Part shown: positions 25,564-39,700 of the stretch, piece after piece
Position numbering within the stretch: position 1 is the stretch's first letter
Layout of the letters: each line of letters opens with the position of its first letter
Source of the DNA: Panorpa germanica
Lineage: Eukaryota; Arthropoda; Insecta; Mecoptera; Panorpidae
Reading direction: 5' to 3'
DNA: 64,000 nt
Assembly (NCBI GenBank): GCA_963678705.1
Contig: OY783214.1
Span: forward strand, 10,478,001-10,542,000
Position numbers and translations under genes: made by a program
Notes under the pieces: model-generated
Seen by the model: only the letters and a program-made list of their open reading frames with translations
Told to the model about the DNA's origin: nothing
Databases searched by the model: none

Positions 25564-27965
25564 AATTAATTTAAGAAATATTTAGCAACTAGAATATTTA
25601 GAAAACAGCAAAAGTAACTAGAACAAAATGAATTAGATGTTTGTTTCAAAGCTATTATAATTATATAAGTTTTCCAATTAAAGATTTTACATGTTTTTCT
25701 TTCTATCAGAAATTATCTTATGTGGAAAAAGAAACAAAGAAAAGCAAACCTCTTAGAAATAATAAACGCAATATTTCAGCGTATACCGAATTTTCTTATC
25801 TTTATTAGATATATTCTATTTATTGGGAAAGTTCTGAAATCAGAAATCTTTGATTTTAGCTGACCACAACTCAAATTATTGACATACATTGCTATCAGCC
25901 TGATTTGACCGCTACCCGCTTTACGGCAAAACTACTAACAAAATGTGAAGTGCGTTAGTAAACCAGCGATTGTAAATCTTCACTGTACATGATTTATTCT
26001 AGCCAACGGTTGCTTTACAAAATCAATGACTACCAAATATAAATTAAGAAACGCTTGTACGAAAGCTAGGTTCTCCTCCACTGTTACAACCAACCGATAT
26101 GCGCCTAAATCGAAGTTACAAGTTTTACTCTTTATTGAGTTGCTGATTGGATTTCATGCTCGAAATATTTAAACTGTTTTATATAACTCAATATAAAGCT
26201 ACGTATTCACCAACAATTAATGAATGCTTGCAGCAGTGAGGGAGACAGCGTCTGTTTATTACCATTAAAGAAATATTTGTTGAAAAAGGATAGCATATAT
26301 TTTAAACATACTGTACTGAACGAAATACCGTACAAGTATAAAAGTGTAACTGTGAAAAATATATTTTACTTGTCTAACCACATCTCGTTTCTTTCTCACT
26401 TCGCAGATTGTTTCCTCACTTTGGAATAAACAGGAATGAAAATGATCTAAAAGAAATATATCCAAGTGTGAAAGAAAAAACTGCTACTTATGAAAAAAAT
26501 TCTAACAGCTAACACAAAATCTGTGACAGGTAGGGAATCAATTTGAACTAAAAGCGACTGTACCACTTTTGAACTTGCTTATACTACAGATATCAGATAT
26601 TAATTCACAAAATCTTGACAGATAGGGAATCAATTTGAACTAAAATTGATTTTCTGTGTGTTGCTCCAACTTGTAAAACGTTAAAATTAAAATGTACGAG
26701 TGACTCGAACTGCACCAAGCCATTCTATTTCACTAAATGTTTACTGGGGTATAGCGTTTTGAAATATAGGTAAAGTATCTAAATATTCAACATATCTAGA
26801 TACATTACAACACTGTCTAAATATTACAATGTTTTCAAGAAATTAATGACTTTTAAAATACAATCTAGTACACGATTGGCGCCGGTCGGTGCTTTCAAAA
26901 GTCGTTTAGGAATGGATTTCACCCTAACCTCTTTCTGCTGGTCTTTAGGGTTTGCAGAAAGCAGGGTCAGAGACACGAAAAGTTTCTTCACTTACTCAGG
27001 TTAGGTAACGATATCGTTTTGCAGTTTTCAAACTTTTACGAAATTACTTTACTCATTCTAGTTTAAAAAGTTTTACTGTAGCACTAAATTATAAGTATGT
27101 AGATACTAATATCTTAAGTATAAAGTATATAACCCTATTGTCTTTATTTCATACCTAAATAAACAAATTTGAAATTTTTGTAGCTTGTCATTATTATAGA
27201 AATAGGTGTTACAAATAATTTGCATTTCTTTAGGAATATTTTGGAATTGTTCTACTATTTATAAATTACTGAACAAACGAAAAACGTAACATATTTAACA
27301 AATCTTTTATACTTTACCGTCATGGAGCTTCCACAATCAATCACAAGTTTCCTCTGACCATCCGTAGTTTTATGAGTTTTATCTGAAGATCACAATATCA
27401 ACTTCCAAAGAATATAATTTATCAGATTGAAAATACAACAAAAATTGCTTCATACTTGATTTCTTTGTATCGATTTGATATAATTAAGATAGTATATGAG
27501 TATAAATACTTTTCAAAATTGTAGAAAAATAAAATTATTTAATAATGGAAATATTTCAGGAAATACCTAAGAGTAGGACATCTACTGGATGTTTTTGATT
27601 TTATTATTTCCAGGACTCTTTTAAAGATGGCAGCACCTATTAAATTAAATAATAATACGAAACCTAATAACATTTGGAAAATCTTATTGATGATTATTAA
27701 TTCGTTTATGTTAAAATTTTATATATTCTATTTAATCTAATAACTATAAATATTTACAGAACAGAGCTCTCCTCTTGTAAGTGTGTATCTCTATTTGTCT
27801 CTGGTTCAAATCTTATCTTAACACCATTATCATGGTGACTAACCAAAATCAACAGAGAGTTTTATTTTTAGTTCATCGTTTGAAGATATTTAGTTATGAC
27901 AGTTTATGTAATTTACATTGCTTTTAGTAAATAAACATAATTTTATTGTACTATATTTCCAAAAT

Positions 27966-28010
27966 ATGGGGGCCCCGCCAGACCCAGGTTTTGACACATT
28001 TTATAAGGAG
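27966..28010 (+). CDS. Dnajc8: DNAJC8 exon 1
   Basis: 45 nt, MGAPPDPGFDTFYKE, donor GTATTA. An earlier ATG at 27,627 (AAGATGGCAGC, YY1-like context) opens a short unrelated frame and may mark the 5' UTR or core promoter. Confidence 0.9.
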
Positions 28011-29107
28011 GTATTAATTACTTAACATTTTCATAATATTTATACATAACATTATGAAAGGAAAACGTAAGGTATTTGTAGGTTATGTTTATAGAATTGG
28101 TATGTTTTAGGTAAAAGAAATCGAAAAACGAGACTCTGTCCTGACTCCAAAGCAACAAATTGATCGTTTATTAAGGCCGGGGTCTACATATTTTAATTTA
28201 AATCCATATGAAGTATTACAAATTGATCCCGAAACTTCTATCGATGAGGTAAAGAAAAAATACAGAAGGTTCTCCATCTTAGTACATCCAGATAAAAATC
28301 AAGATGATGCAGATCGAGCTCAGAATGCTTTTGAAATAGTTAATAAGGCTTGGAAAACATTAGAAAACGAAGACACTAGAAAGAAATGCTTGGACATTTA
28401 TGAAGAAGCTAAAGGACGAACTGATATAATGGTATATACCTTAAAATATGTTATTATGAACAATTATTTAGTATACATAATGGAGCGACTGAAATAATGT
28501 AATCACAACAAGTTTTAATATTCATGACCTATTTAATCTTGTTTCTAGTTGGTTGAGAAAAGGAAAAAACTTAAAAAAGATGGTAAATCAACTGCTCTTC
28601 CAGAAGATTCACCGGAAAAGTACAAGAATGCAGTATATGTGTTAATGATGAAGGTAATTTTTTAAACAATATGTGCATATTTAGGAAAATGTAATAATAA
28701 TACTTTGTTGTACTTAGCTGTTCGCTGACATGGAACGCAGACGGCAACATTTAGAGACACGGGATCAAGAAGAAAGAAAGAGGAAAAGGGAAGCTGAAAT
28801 TGAACAAGAGGAACAATCAACAATAGAAAAAGAATGGCAAAAAAACTTTGAGGTTTGTTAAACCAAATTATATATATTGCATTTTCAATAGAATCAGAAA
28901 AGAACCGTGGTTGTATCGACTTTTATATCTAGATATTAAATAGCGTTGATTAAATTAATTTCCAATTAATAGGAATCACGGCAAGAACGAGTAGACAGTT
29001 GGCTAAATTTCCAAGCGGGAAGTTCAAAATCTGGAAAAAATAAAGAAAAGAAAGTAAAAAAATTCAAAGCATTTAAACCTCCAAAACCAAAACCAGAATC
29101 TCGGTAA
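27966..29107 (+). CDS. Dnajc8: DnaJ homologue subfamily C member 8 (DNAJC8/SPF31)
   Basis: Nuclear J-domain protein associated with the spliceosome; the J domain activates Hsp70 ATPase during splicing-factor handling. Five coding exons, all in phase 0 with GT-AG introns, give 246 aa (human protein about 253). Residues 16-35 read VKEIEKRDSV...LLRPG; then SYFNLNP-like TYFNLNPYEVLQI opens the J domain, with the HPD triad in LVHPDKNQDDADRAQ at about residues 72-86. Next is a charged coiled coil (exon 4, EEERKRKREAEIEQEE-type) and the family C-terminal signature KEWQKNFEESRQERVDSW, followed by a Lys/Pro-rich tail. The start at 27,966 was chosen because MGAPPDPGFDTFYKE matches the family N-terminus directly before the first splice. 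It converges with bitesize across 1.5 kb. Confidence 0.96.
28111..28431 (+). CDS. Dnajc8: DNAJC8 exon 2 (J domain)
   Basis: 321 nt (107 codons), acceptor TATGTTTTAG, donor GTATAT. Contains the whole J domain with HPD. Confidence 0.95.
28549..28653 (+). CDS. Dnajc8: DNAJC8 exon 3
   Basis: 105 nt, acceptor TTTCTAG, donor GTAATT. Encodes LVEKRKKLKKDGK... and YKNAVYVLMMK. Confidence 0.93.
28718..28852 (+). CDS. Dnajc8: DNAJC8 exon 4 (coiled coil)
   Basis: 135 nt, acceptor TACTTAG, donor GTTTGT. Highly charged helix starting LFADMERRRQHLE, ending EWQKNFE. Confidence 0.93.
28973..29107 (+). CDS. Dnajc8: DNAJC8 exon 5 (C-terminus, stop)
   Basis: 135 nt including TAA. ESRQERVDSWLNF then a Lys-rich tail ending PKPKPESR. 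The first AATAAA downstream is near 29,286. Confidence 0.93.
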   Translation, partial: ESRQERVDSWLNFQAGSSKSGKNKEKKVKKFKAFKPPKPKPESR

Positions 29108-30593
29108 ATGTAAATATGTACTACATAAGTATTATTTAAAAAAAATTTGAATTAATTGACGCGAAGAATTTAGGTAACATAAAAATCTCTTATTAGTAAG
29201 TATTGTTATACTGAGTTCTTCAATTAAGACGAAAAATTGTTGAGACGAAAAAAAAATAGCAATAATATTTATTGTTAGTTTTTAACAATAAATGATTTAT
29301 TTTTAGAATGATTGACTAAACCATATTATCTTTTATAATTTTAAGTTTTAATGTTTTAATTTGTTGTTTTTTTTATGTTTTTAAAACAAAACTCACAAAA
29401 CGTAATTTATAGATAAATTGATTGTAAACTATCACAAATATAGTTAGTTTTTAGATTGTAATATAATTATTTACATTTATAGTGTCCAAAGTGATTGTTT
29501 TATATGTGTATTTGATAAATATATCAAGAAAAATTACTAATAATTTAGTATTTTATGATGTTAAAAATGTATGGGTTATTTTTATTAATTTTGGCTAAAA
29601 TAAATGTAATTTAATAATAAAAGTGCATTTTTAAAATATTAAATTAACACTAGGTTTGCTAGGTTGGAATTGTGAATGTCTTTTTTCGAAAGTGGAAGGA
29701 CGAAACAATCTGGTAAGAAATGTTTTTGAAAAGAAAACAACATTATCATTAAAAAGCATATACTCTTAATGCTTATACATATTTTTACAACATTTATAAT
29801 TAATAATATGGTAATAAAAATATTTATTTGATGTTTATCACAAAATTTTTAGCATAATATGTATATATTTTAGATTATTAAATATGTAGTTTACTTCTAA
29901 TTCAGTAGAAAAATTTCAAAAATATATTTCATTAGAACATATAAAATATAATGGTATTTAAGATTTTTCTATAAGTATAAATGAAATTATAATTGTCATG
30001 TTAATAATGTTAAGATATATCATTTTTAATTTAATATATAAAAATCTATTTTCGTTGCTAATATATTGCATATATATGTAGAGTACAGAGCCTAAAAGTC
30101 GCTATTACCTTAAAAATATTTTAAATTAGAAACTATTACTTGTTTATGTAATATTATATTAGTTTTTTTTTACATTTATTTTTTATATAGGCTTAATAGA
30201 ATATTTATATATATATCGATTATGTAAATATTGCATATACGTATACTATTTTGAAAGGCTTTATATTTTGGTCCCCAAAATATTATCTTAAACTCTAGTT
30301 TGTTAATACTAAGATTTTAATTTTATTTAATAAACGTAATAAAATATATCATAATTAAAAATACAGTTATAAACTGTAAATCCAATTTATCTACAAATTT
30401 TAATTAAAAACTGTTTTAAATATAAGTTTGCATAAAAACAAACAAAATAAAAACTACTTTAACAATAAATTTCCCAAATACGTTAGAAATTTTGGAAGAT
30501 AATTTTTTTAATGATCGCTAATTCGTAAATTCATTTGACATTAATTTACGATAGCTGATTACTTGTATTAATTGTAGTATCGAGTTCAAGAGT
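29108..30593. other. Convergent intergenic region (3' UTRs)
   Basis: Very AT-rich sequence between the stop codons of DNAJC8 (plus) and bitesize (minus). It holds AATAAA-type signals on both strands (for example near 29,286 plus and TTTATT at about 30,319 for the minus gene). I see no gene or clear repeat. Confidence 0.7.
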
Positions 30594-30736
30594 TCATCCT
30601 GTTTTATTACCAAGTGAAGGTCTTAAAGACAAACAACCCTCCACCCAAAAGTTTGGTCTGCTTAACATATTTTGCCATAATGAGATTTCCTTATCAGTTG
30701 CTTCCATCCACTCTTCAGATTTATTGCGATATTTTC
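30594..30736 (-). CDS. btsz: bitesize last coding exon
   Basis: 143 nt ending TGA. Starts GKYRNKSEEWMEATDKEI after acceptor ATCCAAAG; contains the Slp-family tail WQNMLSRPNFWVEGCLSLR. Confidence 0.9.
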
Positions 30737-33700
30737 CTTTGGATACAAATAAAATATTAGTTAATTAAAATAATAAAAAAAGAAGTAATACGAAATATAA
30801 TATATATTTGTTATTTACCGGTGCCAAGTGAAAATCTGACCATCCCAAGAAATTCGTTACTGCCGAGTCGGTCGTGGTCCCAAACGGTTAACTCCAGAGC
30901 TCGTTCTGATAGATCTTGCAAAGTGACGTCATCATAAATAAATGTGTAATTCCATTTGGGGTTCAAGCAACGACGTAATACTGGTGTTTTCTGCTTAGAG
31001 CTGCGTCCCTTGTCCGGTAGTAGATAACTAAAAAGTATATAATTCAAGTAGCACCGAAAAAAGTTAGTGAATGTTACGAGATCATGTAACACAAATATAC
31101 CTTTTGCAAAATGGATCAGATGTTCCATTGGCTTTAACAGCTGTAAGATTTTTAGCTTCTTTTATCAAGACATGCAGTGCACCACGAGATCTTTTGCCTT
31201 TTCGTGTTGATGTCATGTCTGGTGGAATAAATTTCAGTCCTATGATAATGTCTCCTTTGTATGTCGTAATATCTTCAAAAGGTTCCGTCTGCAAGTAGCA
31301 ATTCATTAGTCAAGTAAATACATTTAGAACCATTAAATTAATTTCACACTTACTCGTTCTTGTAATTGATACCATTTTGGTGTTGGGTCGTCAAAGATTT
31401 TGTCTTCTAGGCTCATCATTACCTCACCCAAGAAATCATTTCTGCCAAACATATCGGAATGCCAGACTGTTAACCATAAAGTTCGTGATTTTAATTCTTC
31501 CAAAGTTAAGTTAAAACTCAGAGTTTCATCGAAACATGGATTCAGCGTATGTTTCTTAACTTTAGTCTTTCGTTTACCGCTCTTAGATTTATCTGGAAGC
31601 AAATATACCTAAAAACAATCAACCTGATTAGAAATTTCTTTAACAAGCTACTTACAAGCGTATATTAGGTTGAATAAAATATGAGCATAGCTTATAATTT
31701 TTAATTTACCTTTACGTATGGATCAGATCGATTTCTTTTCATATCTATAGCAGCCAAATCACGACATTGTTTAATATTAATTTGTAGAGATCCTGGTTTA
31801 TAGTTATACTGAAGTCCAAATTCAACATCTCCTTTAACCATGACGGAGCCATAATGGCAATCACCTGCTCCTGAATATACACTCGCCATGGAATCAGATC
31901 GCACCTGAAATATTTACATTTTTGTTAATTCAATATAATAAATGTATACTAAATAATTTAAATGTTCCTACTATTCCATATTTCATCCACTTTACAGCAT
32001 AAAAACATAAATTATAAATTCCAATTATTATAATGTAAAAATTAAAGTGCTAATAGTATATGTATTAGTATATTACTGATCGTTACCTAAGTACTGTAAC
32101 TCACACTGGAACAGACAACGTCCGACCTCGACATTTCAGTAGGATGTATTAAAATTGTTTTGCATTAGCACACTTTATCATAAGGGAACTGTATTTGAAG
32201 CAAGTATACTGTACAGGGGTTCTGTACTATCCCAACAAGTTCGGATACGTATGAATAAACCGAAGGTGGAATGAACTATAGATTATTTCATAAGAGTGGT
32301 GTATTGATAAACATTAAAATAAAACTTTGCTCTCATGATAGCGTGCTAAAGCGAAACAACTTTAAAACACCCTACTGAAAATAATCGGCGTCACAAGTAG
32401 TATGTTCCAGAGCAGTCTAACAGAAAAGAAACCAACTGGAACAACAAGAAATATACTCAGTTTTATAAAACACTAAAAGTTAAAATACTAGAAATTTCAC
32501 TGTAAATGCTTTTATCAGTAATTCGATCAGGGAATTTTTATATGTATTAAAATACTAACGATTTCAGTTTTTAGTAATTATTTATATATTTAAATGTTAA
32601 ACATTTAATATAATATAAGTTTAGTTTGAAAATAAAATTATTGATGATTAGGAGTGGTTGAACTTTTACACTTAAAGTCTTGTATATGCTGGCGAGATAA
32701 ATATATAAATAGAGTAGTGTTAGAAAGAGAAAAAAATATATATACAAAAATAAGTTAGTGAACATACATAAACATATTGCTTGACACATGCTAATAAAGA
32801 TAATATCTAATAGAGAAATAGATAATACTTACGCCCAGAGATGACATTGGTCGCTTTTCGTTGAGATCAAACAATTTGTCTTTTGATTCTTCCTTACTAG
32901 ACCACATAAATCCGCTCGACGTCGGGCTACTCAATGCATTGGTCGACAGTGATTTGTCCATATAACGTTGCGATGCCAAGGGCGAACTGCTACCAGATAT
33001 ACTGGAGTCATCTGAAAAATAATTTGAATATTCATTAGTCACTATTTCATCGAACAACAATATTTTATCTAAAGCAAACATTTGCTTTAATCGCATTACA
33101 GTTACTGTTCGATATTAAACATTTACATTCGATAAAGTAGCACTACACACGCATAATTTCTGTTTTTCTTGTTTATAAATTTATTTTAAAGACCCCATAC
33201 AAAACAATTTGGAGTTATTTTCACAATCACAAAAAATTCAAGGTATATTTCTTAAAAGATCATTTGAAAATTTAGGAGAACTGCATATGGAACATTTTTT
33301 AAATCAGTCTGTTTTATTTTTTATATTCAATAACATTTTTTAACATTAAAAACTACGGGTTGAGTTTCAAATATTTAAAGCATCTTCAACAATTTTCAAT
33401 ATTGATGTATTTCTAAATATCACATATCTCAGATATAAGATTATTTTCTCATATTCTATGTCTGAAATTTATATTTTCTCGAAAATATTTTTAAAAATAT
33501 GCTGTTTTGTAATTTAAAAAAATTCTAAAACTCTTGACGTCCTTGAATTTTCCTGAATTTCCTAGAAAACCGTAGTTTTGGAAAAGCTAAGAAAAATTCA
33601 TCAACATTTTATATTTATAACTTTAAATGCGTGATAGATTAAAAAATATAAATTTTGATTATGTATCTCAATATCGATTATAAAAATATTTCGCAATTTA

Positions 33701-36700
33701 AAAACTAAAAATAATAAATGATTTGCTAAACTTTTGTAAAAAGTATTTCCTATCAAACGTAATTGTAATGAACAGGTGGATCAAGGTGGATACTTTTTCT
33801 TTGTTTTTAGTGAAACAATCAAAAACAAATAAATCTTTGAAATCCAGTTTACTAATTAATAGATAAAATAAAACATTTGAAGGTGTTGAAATCAATGTAA
33901 TGTGAAATTATTTATTTATAATGAAATTTTTTTGTAAACAATTAAACAACCGTAAAATTTCAGACGATGGACAGCCGCCCGAATACAACAAACAGTCGAA
34001 AAATATAAAACGCGAAAAGTTTCAAAAAATAATAGTTACTGCTATATACATGAGCCTCTTTATTATACTTTTGTCCTTTTTAATTTACAATAGATATAAT
34101 TCACGCAGGAAGCTTCAGGAAGACAACCAACCGTACATTATTGACACCCCAGGTTGCCAAATTCCAGCGTTTCAGCCAGTAACACGTCAGATTACACGTT
34201 TTCTTGTTAAACCAAAGCCAGACATATGTGAAGTATATGGCAGTGAAAGACCACTGATTGTTTCAGATAAGGATTACATTTGGGTTGATGAAGATGCGTT
34301 AACATTTTATAACATATCTTCCGATGCGCACGAAGAAATCGTTTGTTATTATGAAGCATTCTTCCGACCGGAGGCAAAATCAAAAAATCCTGATAACAAG
34401 TATGAATACACTGGTAATCGTATCCCTTTCTGGGAGAAAGCTAAAGTTTCTGACGAATTTGTGAAGGCAACTTGTATTCTGAATAAAGAACCATTAAAAA
34501 CAGTCGAAGATTTTCATGCGTTTGTTCCTATAAAAGCAGACTTAAAATCAAATTCTACCCAAAAATTAATTGATAAAGAAAAACTAAGCGTGCTGATAAT
34601 TGGACTAGACGGAGTCTCAAGAGTAAATTTTCAAAGAACGATGAAAATGACTCGAAACTTTCTTTTGCAAAACATGAGCGCCATTGAAATGTTGGGGTAT
34701 AATAAAATAGGATATAATACATTCCCCAATATGATAGCTATTTTAAAAGGAATATCAATGAAAGAGTTTAAAAATTGTTGTTGGAGAAGGGATGATAATT
34801 TTTTCGATTCCATGCATTATATTTGGGATGACTTTAAAGAGCAAGGATATCGTACGGCATATGGTGAGGATAGTTATTATATAAGTTCGTTTAACTTTGC
34901 AAAGAAAGGGTTCCAGAATGCTCCAACAGATTATTATTATAGAACATTTGACGTCGCTTCTGAAAAGGAAAATAACAAAACAACAAAGAATAACATAAAA
35001 TGCATTGGTACGGAACCTGCATATAAGAAACTGTTGGTATACATAGACAAATTAGTGGATTCTATGAAGCACCTTCCATATTTTGGATTATTTTGGCAAA
35101 ATGATTTAACTCACAGTATGTTAAATAATGGCATTCTTGGAGATGACGACTACTTATCATTGTTGAACAAATTGGCTGAAAACGAAACTCTAAATAAAAC
35201 AGTTCTTATAGTCCTGAGCGATCACGGATATCGATTCGGCCAAATGGTTAGGACTCAACAAGGTGCAGTGGAAAGTTGTCAACCATTCTTTTTTTTTGTT
35301 TTCCCAGAGTGGTTTCGGGAAAAATATGTTGTTGCCATTAACAATTTAATAAGAAATACAAAGAGATTGACAACGCCATTCGACTTGCATGAAACATTAA
35401 AGGATCTTCTGCACTACTCGAAGATGCTGGATGAAAAGAACCTTAATGGACGAATGAATGAAGCCATTAAAGATCCTTGCAAACGTGGAATAAGTTTATT
35501 TCTTCCTATTTCTGAACATCGGACATGTTTTGATGCAGACATACCGCTCCTCTATTGTACATGTCACAGGCTTGTTTCTACTAATGTTAATTCTACAATA
35601 GTCAAAAACTTTGCTAAAGTTATTATCAAGAACATAAACCTGCTGCTTTCTGAAAGAGTGCAATGTGCCAAATTAACGTTAAAAACTATAATTGGAGCAA
35701 ATATCGGTAAATATTATGAGAATAAGAAATATGAGAATAATTCAACCAATTACTACATTATCACGGTGCAGGCAACACCAGGTAATGGTATATTCGAAGC
35801 CACCTTTAACCAAACTGGGAATAAATTCGAACTTACGGGTGACATAACCAGAATCAACAGGTATAACAACGACAGCGCCTGCGTTGTCAATTATTTACTA
35901 AAACTCTACTGCTACTGCTACATAGAGAATTCATCAAATATTCTCTCAGGTTATAAGAATGCCACAAATTAACATAAGTTTTATATGAAAACTTCTTCTA
36001 ATAACCGATTATTGCTGTTACATAAGATAATAAATTGTGAATCTGATTTTCATTTGTTTGTTAATGTTACTAATTACTATAATAGCTAAACAGAATTTCA
36101 TATATTTAAGGTTCATTTAACATGAAATAGTTTTAAGGTATTAATTTCGTTATTGTAGAACGGGAGTCCTTAAACTATTCCTGCGAGTGCATCACAAATC
36201 ACACAAAAATAATGTGTTAATATGTGGTTTGTGGAGTGCATCCATCACAAATCTCCGAACCATCTAGTGCACCTGGTTTTAATATAGTTTTATATAACAG
36301 GACTTTTTGTTTTTTACATACATGCAACTTTTAGATAGTGAATCATTTGTAATAGTTTTTAATAAACATTTCTAAATTTAAGCGTAAAACAAATTCACAG
36401 TGTCTGTACAAATATTATGATTAAGAATTTAAAAAAGAAAGTAAAAAATATTAGTTAAACAAAAAAAAAAAAAACGTTGCTATATATTTTTTTAGATATA
36501 GGGAAGATATTAGGAAAGTTCTAATAATCCGTGTAGTTTGAGATGATGGAAAAACGCTTCAAGAGGAAGAAACCGCATAAAAGCATTAAGAAGATAATAA
36601 TAATCATCATTTCCATATGCGTCTCCATTATGACGTTGTTATATGCATTTTACTATTTATATAATTCAAGAAAAATAATATACACTGCACCAAATCTTGG

Positions 36701-39700
36701 AAGCTCTTTGCTTGAGGAACGCGATCAATTGTACTTCGTTGATACCCCAGGATGCCGCATGCCAGCGTTTCCTCCAATAACACCTCTGATTGAACGTTTC
36801 ATTTTTACACCAGACCCAACGATATGTAAAGTATATGACAGCGAAAGACCACTAATTCTCTCAGATACGGATTCCATTTGGGTTGATGAAGATGCGTTGG
36901 AGTCATATAATATCAATTCAGATGCCCGAAAGGAAGTAGTTTGTTATTATGAGCCATTCTTCCGACCGGTGGCAAAGTCTAATAACGCAAGTGATGATGT
37001 ATACGCATACAACGGCAAACGTATTCATTTCTGGAAGAAACATCAAGTTTCTGACGAATTTGTGAGGGCTACGTGTATACTAAATAAGGAGTCAACAAAG
37101 ATAGTAGTAGATTTTCATGCATTCGTTCCCATGAAGGCAGAAAATTCTACCTTAAAATCAAAAGACAAAGAAAAAATCAGTGTATTGATGATTGGATTAG
37201 ATGGAGTCTCAAGATTAAATTTTCAAAGAACTATGAGCAAAACTAGAAATTTTCTTTTACAAAATATGAGCGCCACTGAAATGTTAGGGTATAACAAGGT
37301 AGGCTGGAACAGTTTTCCTAACGTACTTCCCATTTTGACAGGAATGTCCGAATCAGAGTTCACAAAGCGTTACTCAAATATCACAGAATATTTTGATTCC
37401 TTGCATTACATTTGGGATGATTTCAAAGATCGGGACTATCTTACCGCATATGCGGAGGATATTTATTACTTTAGTATATTCAATTACGTAAAGAAAGGAT
37501 TTTTGAACGCTCCAACAGACTATTATTATAGGCCATTTGATTATGCATCCGAAACGGAAATTGGCAGAGGTACAAATAACAGAATGACATGCGTTGGTAC
37601 CCAAGCTGTGTATAAAAAGCTATTGATATACATAGACAAATTTGTAGATTCCATGAAGAACCGTTCATACTTTGGATTCTTTTGGCAAAATGATTTAACT
37701 CATAGTGAATTAAACAACGGCTTTCTTGGAGATGACACCTACGTATCGTTGTTGCAGAAGTTAGATGCAAACGATACGCTGAATAATACAGTTCTTATAT
37801 TCCTGAGTGATCACGGATATCGATTTGAAAATGTAAGAAGAACGTATCAAGGAGCTATTGAAGATTGTCAACCAATTCTTTTTCTGGTGTTTCCAAAATG
37901 GTTTCGGGAGAAACACAGTAACGCTTTAAAATATTTGAAAATAAATTCAAGGAGACTGACAACGGCGTTCGATCTTCATGAAACGTTAAAGGACATCCTG
38001 CGTTACACGGACATTTTAAGTGAGAAACGCTTTAAGCTACGAATGGAGGAAATCCAGGGAAATCCTCTTAAGCGTGGAATGAGCCTGTTCTTTCCTATTT
38101 CTGAAAACCGCACCTGCTTTGACGCAGGCATTGCTCCACATTATTGCACGTGTCACAGGGTTATTTCAACTGCTGTTAATTCCGAAATAGTCAAAAACGG
38201 TGCTGAATTTATTGTCGAGAATATAAATACGATAACTTCTGCAAGTTTTCAGTGTGCTAGATTAACTCTACGAAATATACTAAGTGCTAGGACTGGTGAA
38301 CTAACAAACTTTGACCTGAAATTCTTTGAGAATTCTGCTCCGTATTACACGCTCACTGTGGAAACAAAACCAGGTTTTGGCATATTCGAAGCCACCTTTA
38401 GACAATTTGGGAACGTGTTCGAACTTACGGGTGACATAACCAGAATCAACAGGTATAACAACGACAGCGCATGCGTTAACCATCATTTACTAAGACCGTA
38501 CTGCTACTGCACAGAGAATTTACCAACAGTTAGAGCAGATCAAGATATAGCATCGAATCGTAAGAACTAAAAGTTAAAACATAAATAACATTCATTATTA
38601 ATGAAACACTGGTTACTTATAATTAGTAAGAAGAATTCTGGAATATCAATTACCTACGTATCTAATCTATACATACATGAATTATGAAGCTTTATTATAT
38701 AATTACATACAGTTTTATATAAACGACTAATTATTTGTAATTGACTACTTTATTAACATGGTAAATATTCATAATTCTTTCAGGCTTATTCTGACAATAA
38801 CTTTGCTTTTAGGTATTGTTAATATCACTCATAATACTGTCTTCTACTCGTTTATTTCCGGTAAATACAAAATGTATCTTATTTATACATTAGAGGTCGT
38901 ACATTAGACGGGCTACGTACTTTCGATTATCGATTTTTTTATTTTGTTATGTTGATACACTCGTCTCGAACATATGTTTACAGTTTTAGCTATATAGCAC
39001 ATTTAGTTTGTTTGTGAGAGGCATAAAAGTTAGAAGTGTTTTGCGTCTTCGGCGATTTTCTACTGTCGAAAAACATGTATCAAAGAGTTTGCATTAGATT
39101 TTGTGTGAAAAATGGAATCAAGGGCTCCAAAACACTTGAAATGTTGAAAGTGGCATACGGTGAGTCTACTTTAAGCCAAAAAAATGTTTACAAGTGGTAC
39201 AAGCTTTTCACAGAAGGTCGAGAAGATGTGAATGACGACGCTCGCCCTGGACGCCCCAGCACATCAACAACCGATGGAGAATCGTCGAATCACTATTAGA
39301 GTATCACTCGTATAATATTTAACGTAATATTTTTTACATAATGCTAACATTTATTATTTACATAATTCTATTCCAATAAGAGAATTCAAAAGATTTTAAA
39401 AATCTTTTCTCTAGTATTAATTTAATATGTAACATAATTTTGCATAAAATGTTATAACATAAAAAAGTTAAAAAAAAACTCTTATAATAATAGGCCATTT
39501 AACAAAATACCTGGGGCGCAAGATATAGCTATGTCAGGTACATTATGACTTCTTCTTATTCTCGCTGCACTTTTATCATGCTCTAGTTTATCTAGAAATT
39601 TATCTTTTGAATTGAGTACATCTGTCATAAACTCCGGACTCGGTGAATAAGTTTTCGGTTGATCTGCCAACCGTAAAGTACTCTTTTGACTTGGCGACGT

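Larger units (their letters stand above)
17787..27965. other. FOXO-DNAJC8 intergenic region
   Basis: About 10 kb between two divergently transcribed genes. The part at roughly 18,400-18,720 is more GC-rich and contains an imperfect hairpin; it could be FOXO promoter or upstream exon sequence, but no start site can be fixed. The rest holds a LINE relic (20.4-20.95 kb), a transposon pair (21.7 and 23.5 kb), an E-box palindrome (22.4 kb), a dispersed repeat (23.5-24.7 kb) and a partial repeat (25.4 kb). I see nothing convincing in 25,570-27,600. Confidence 0.6.
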
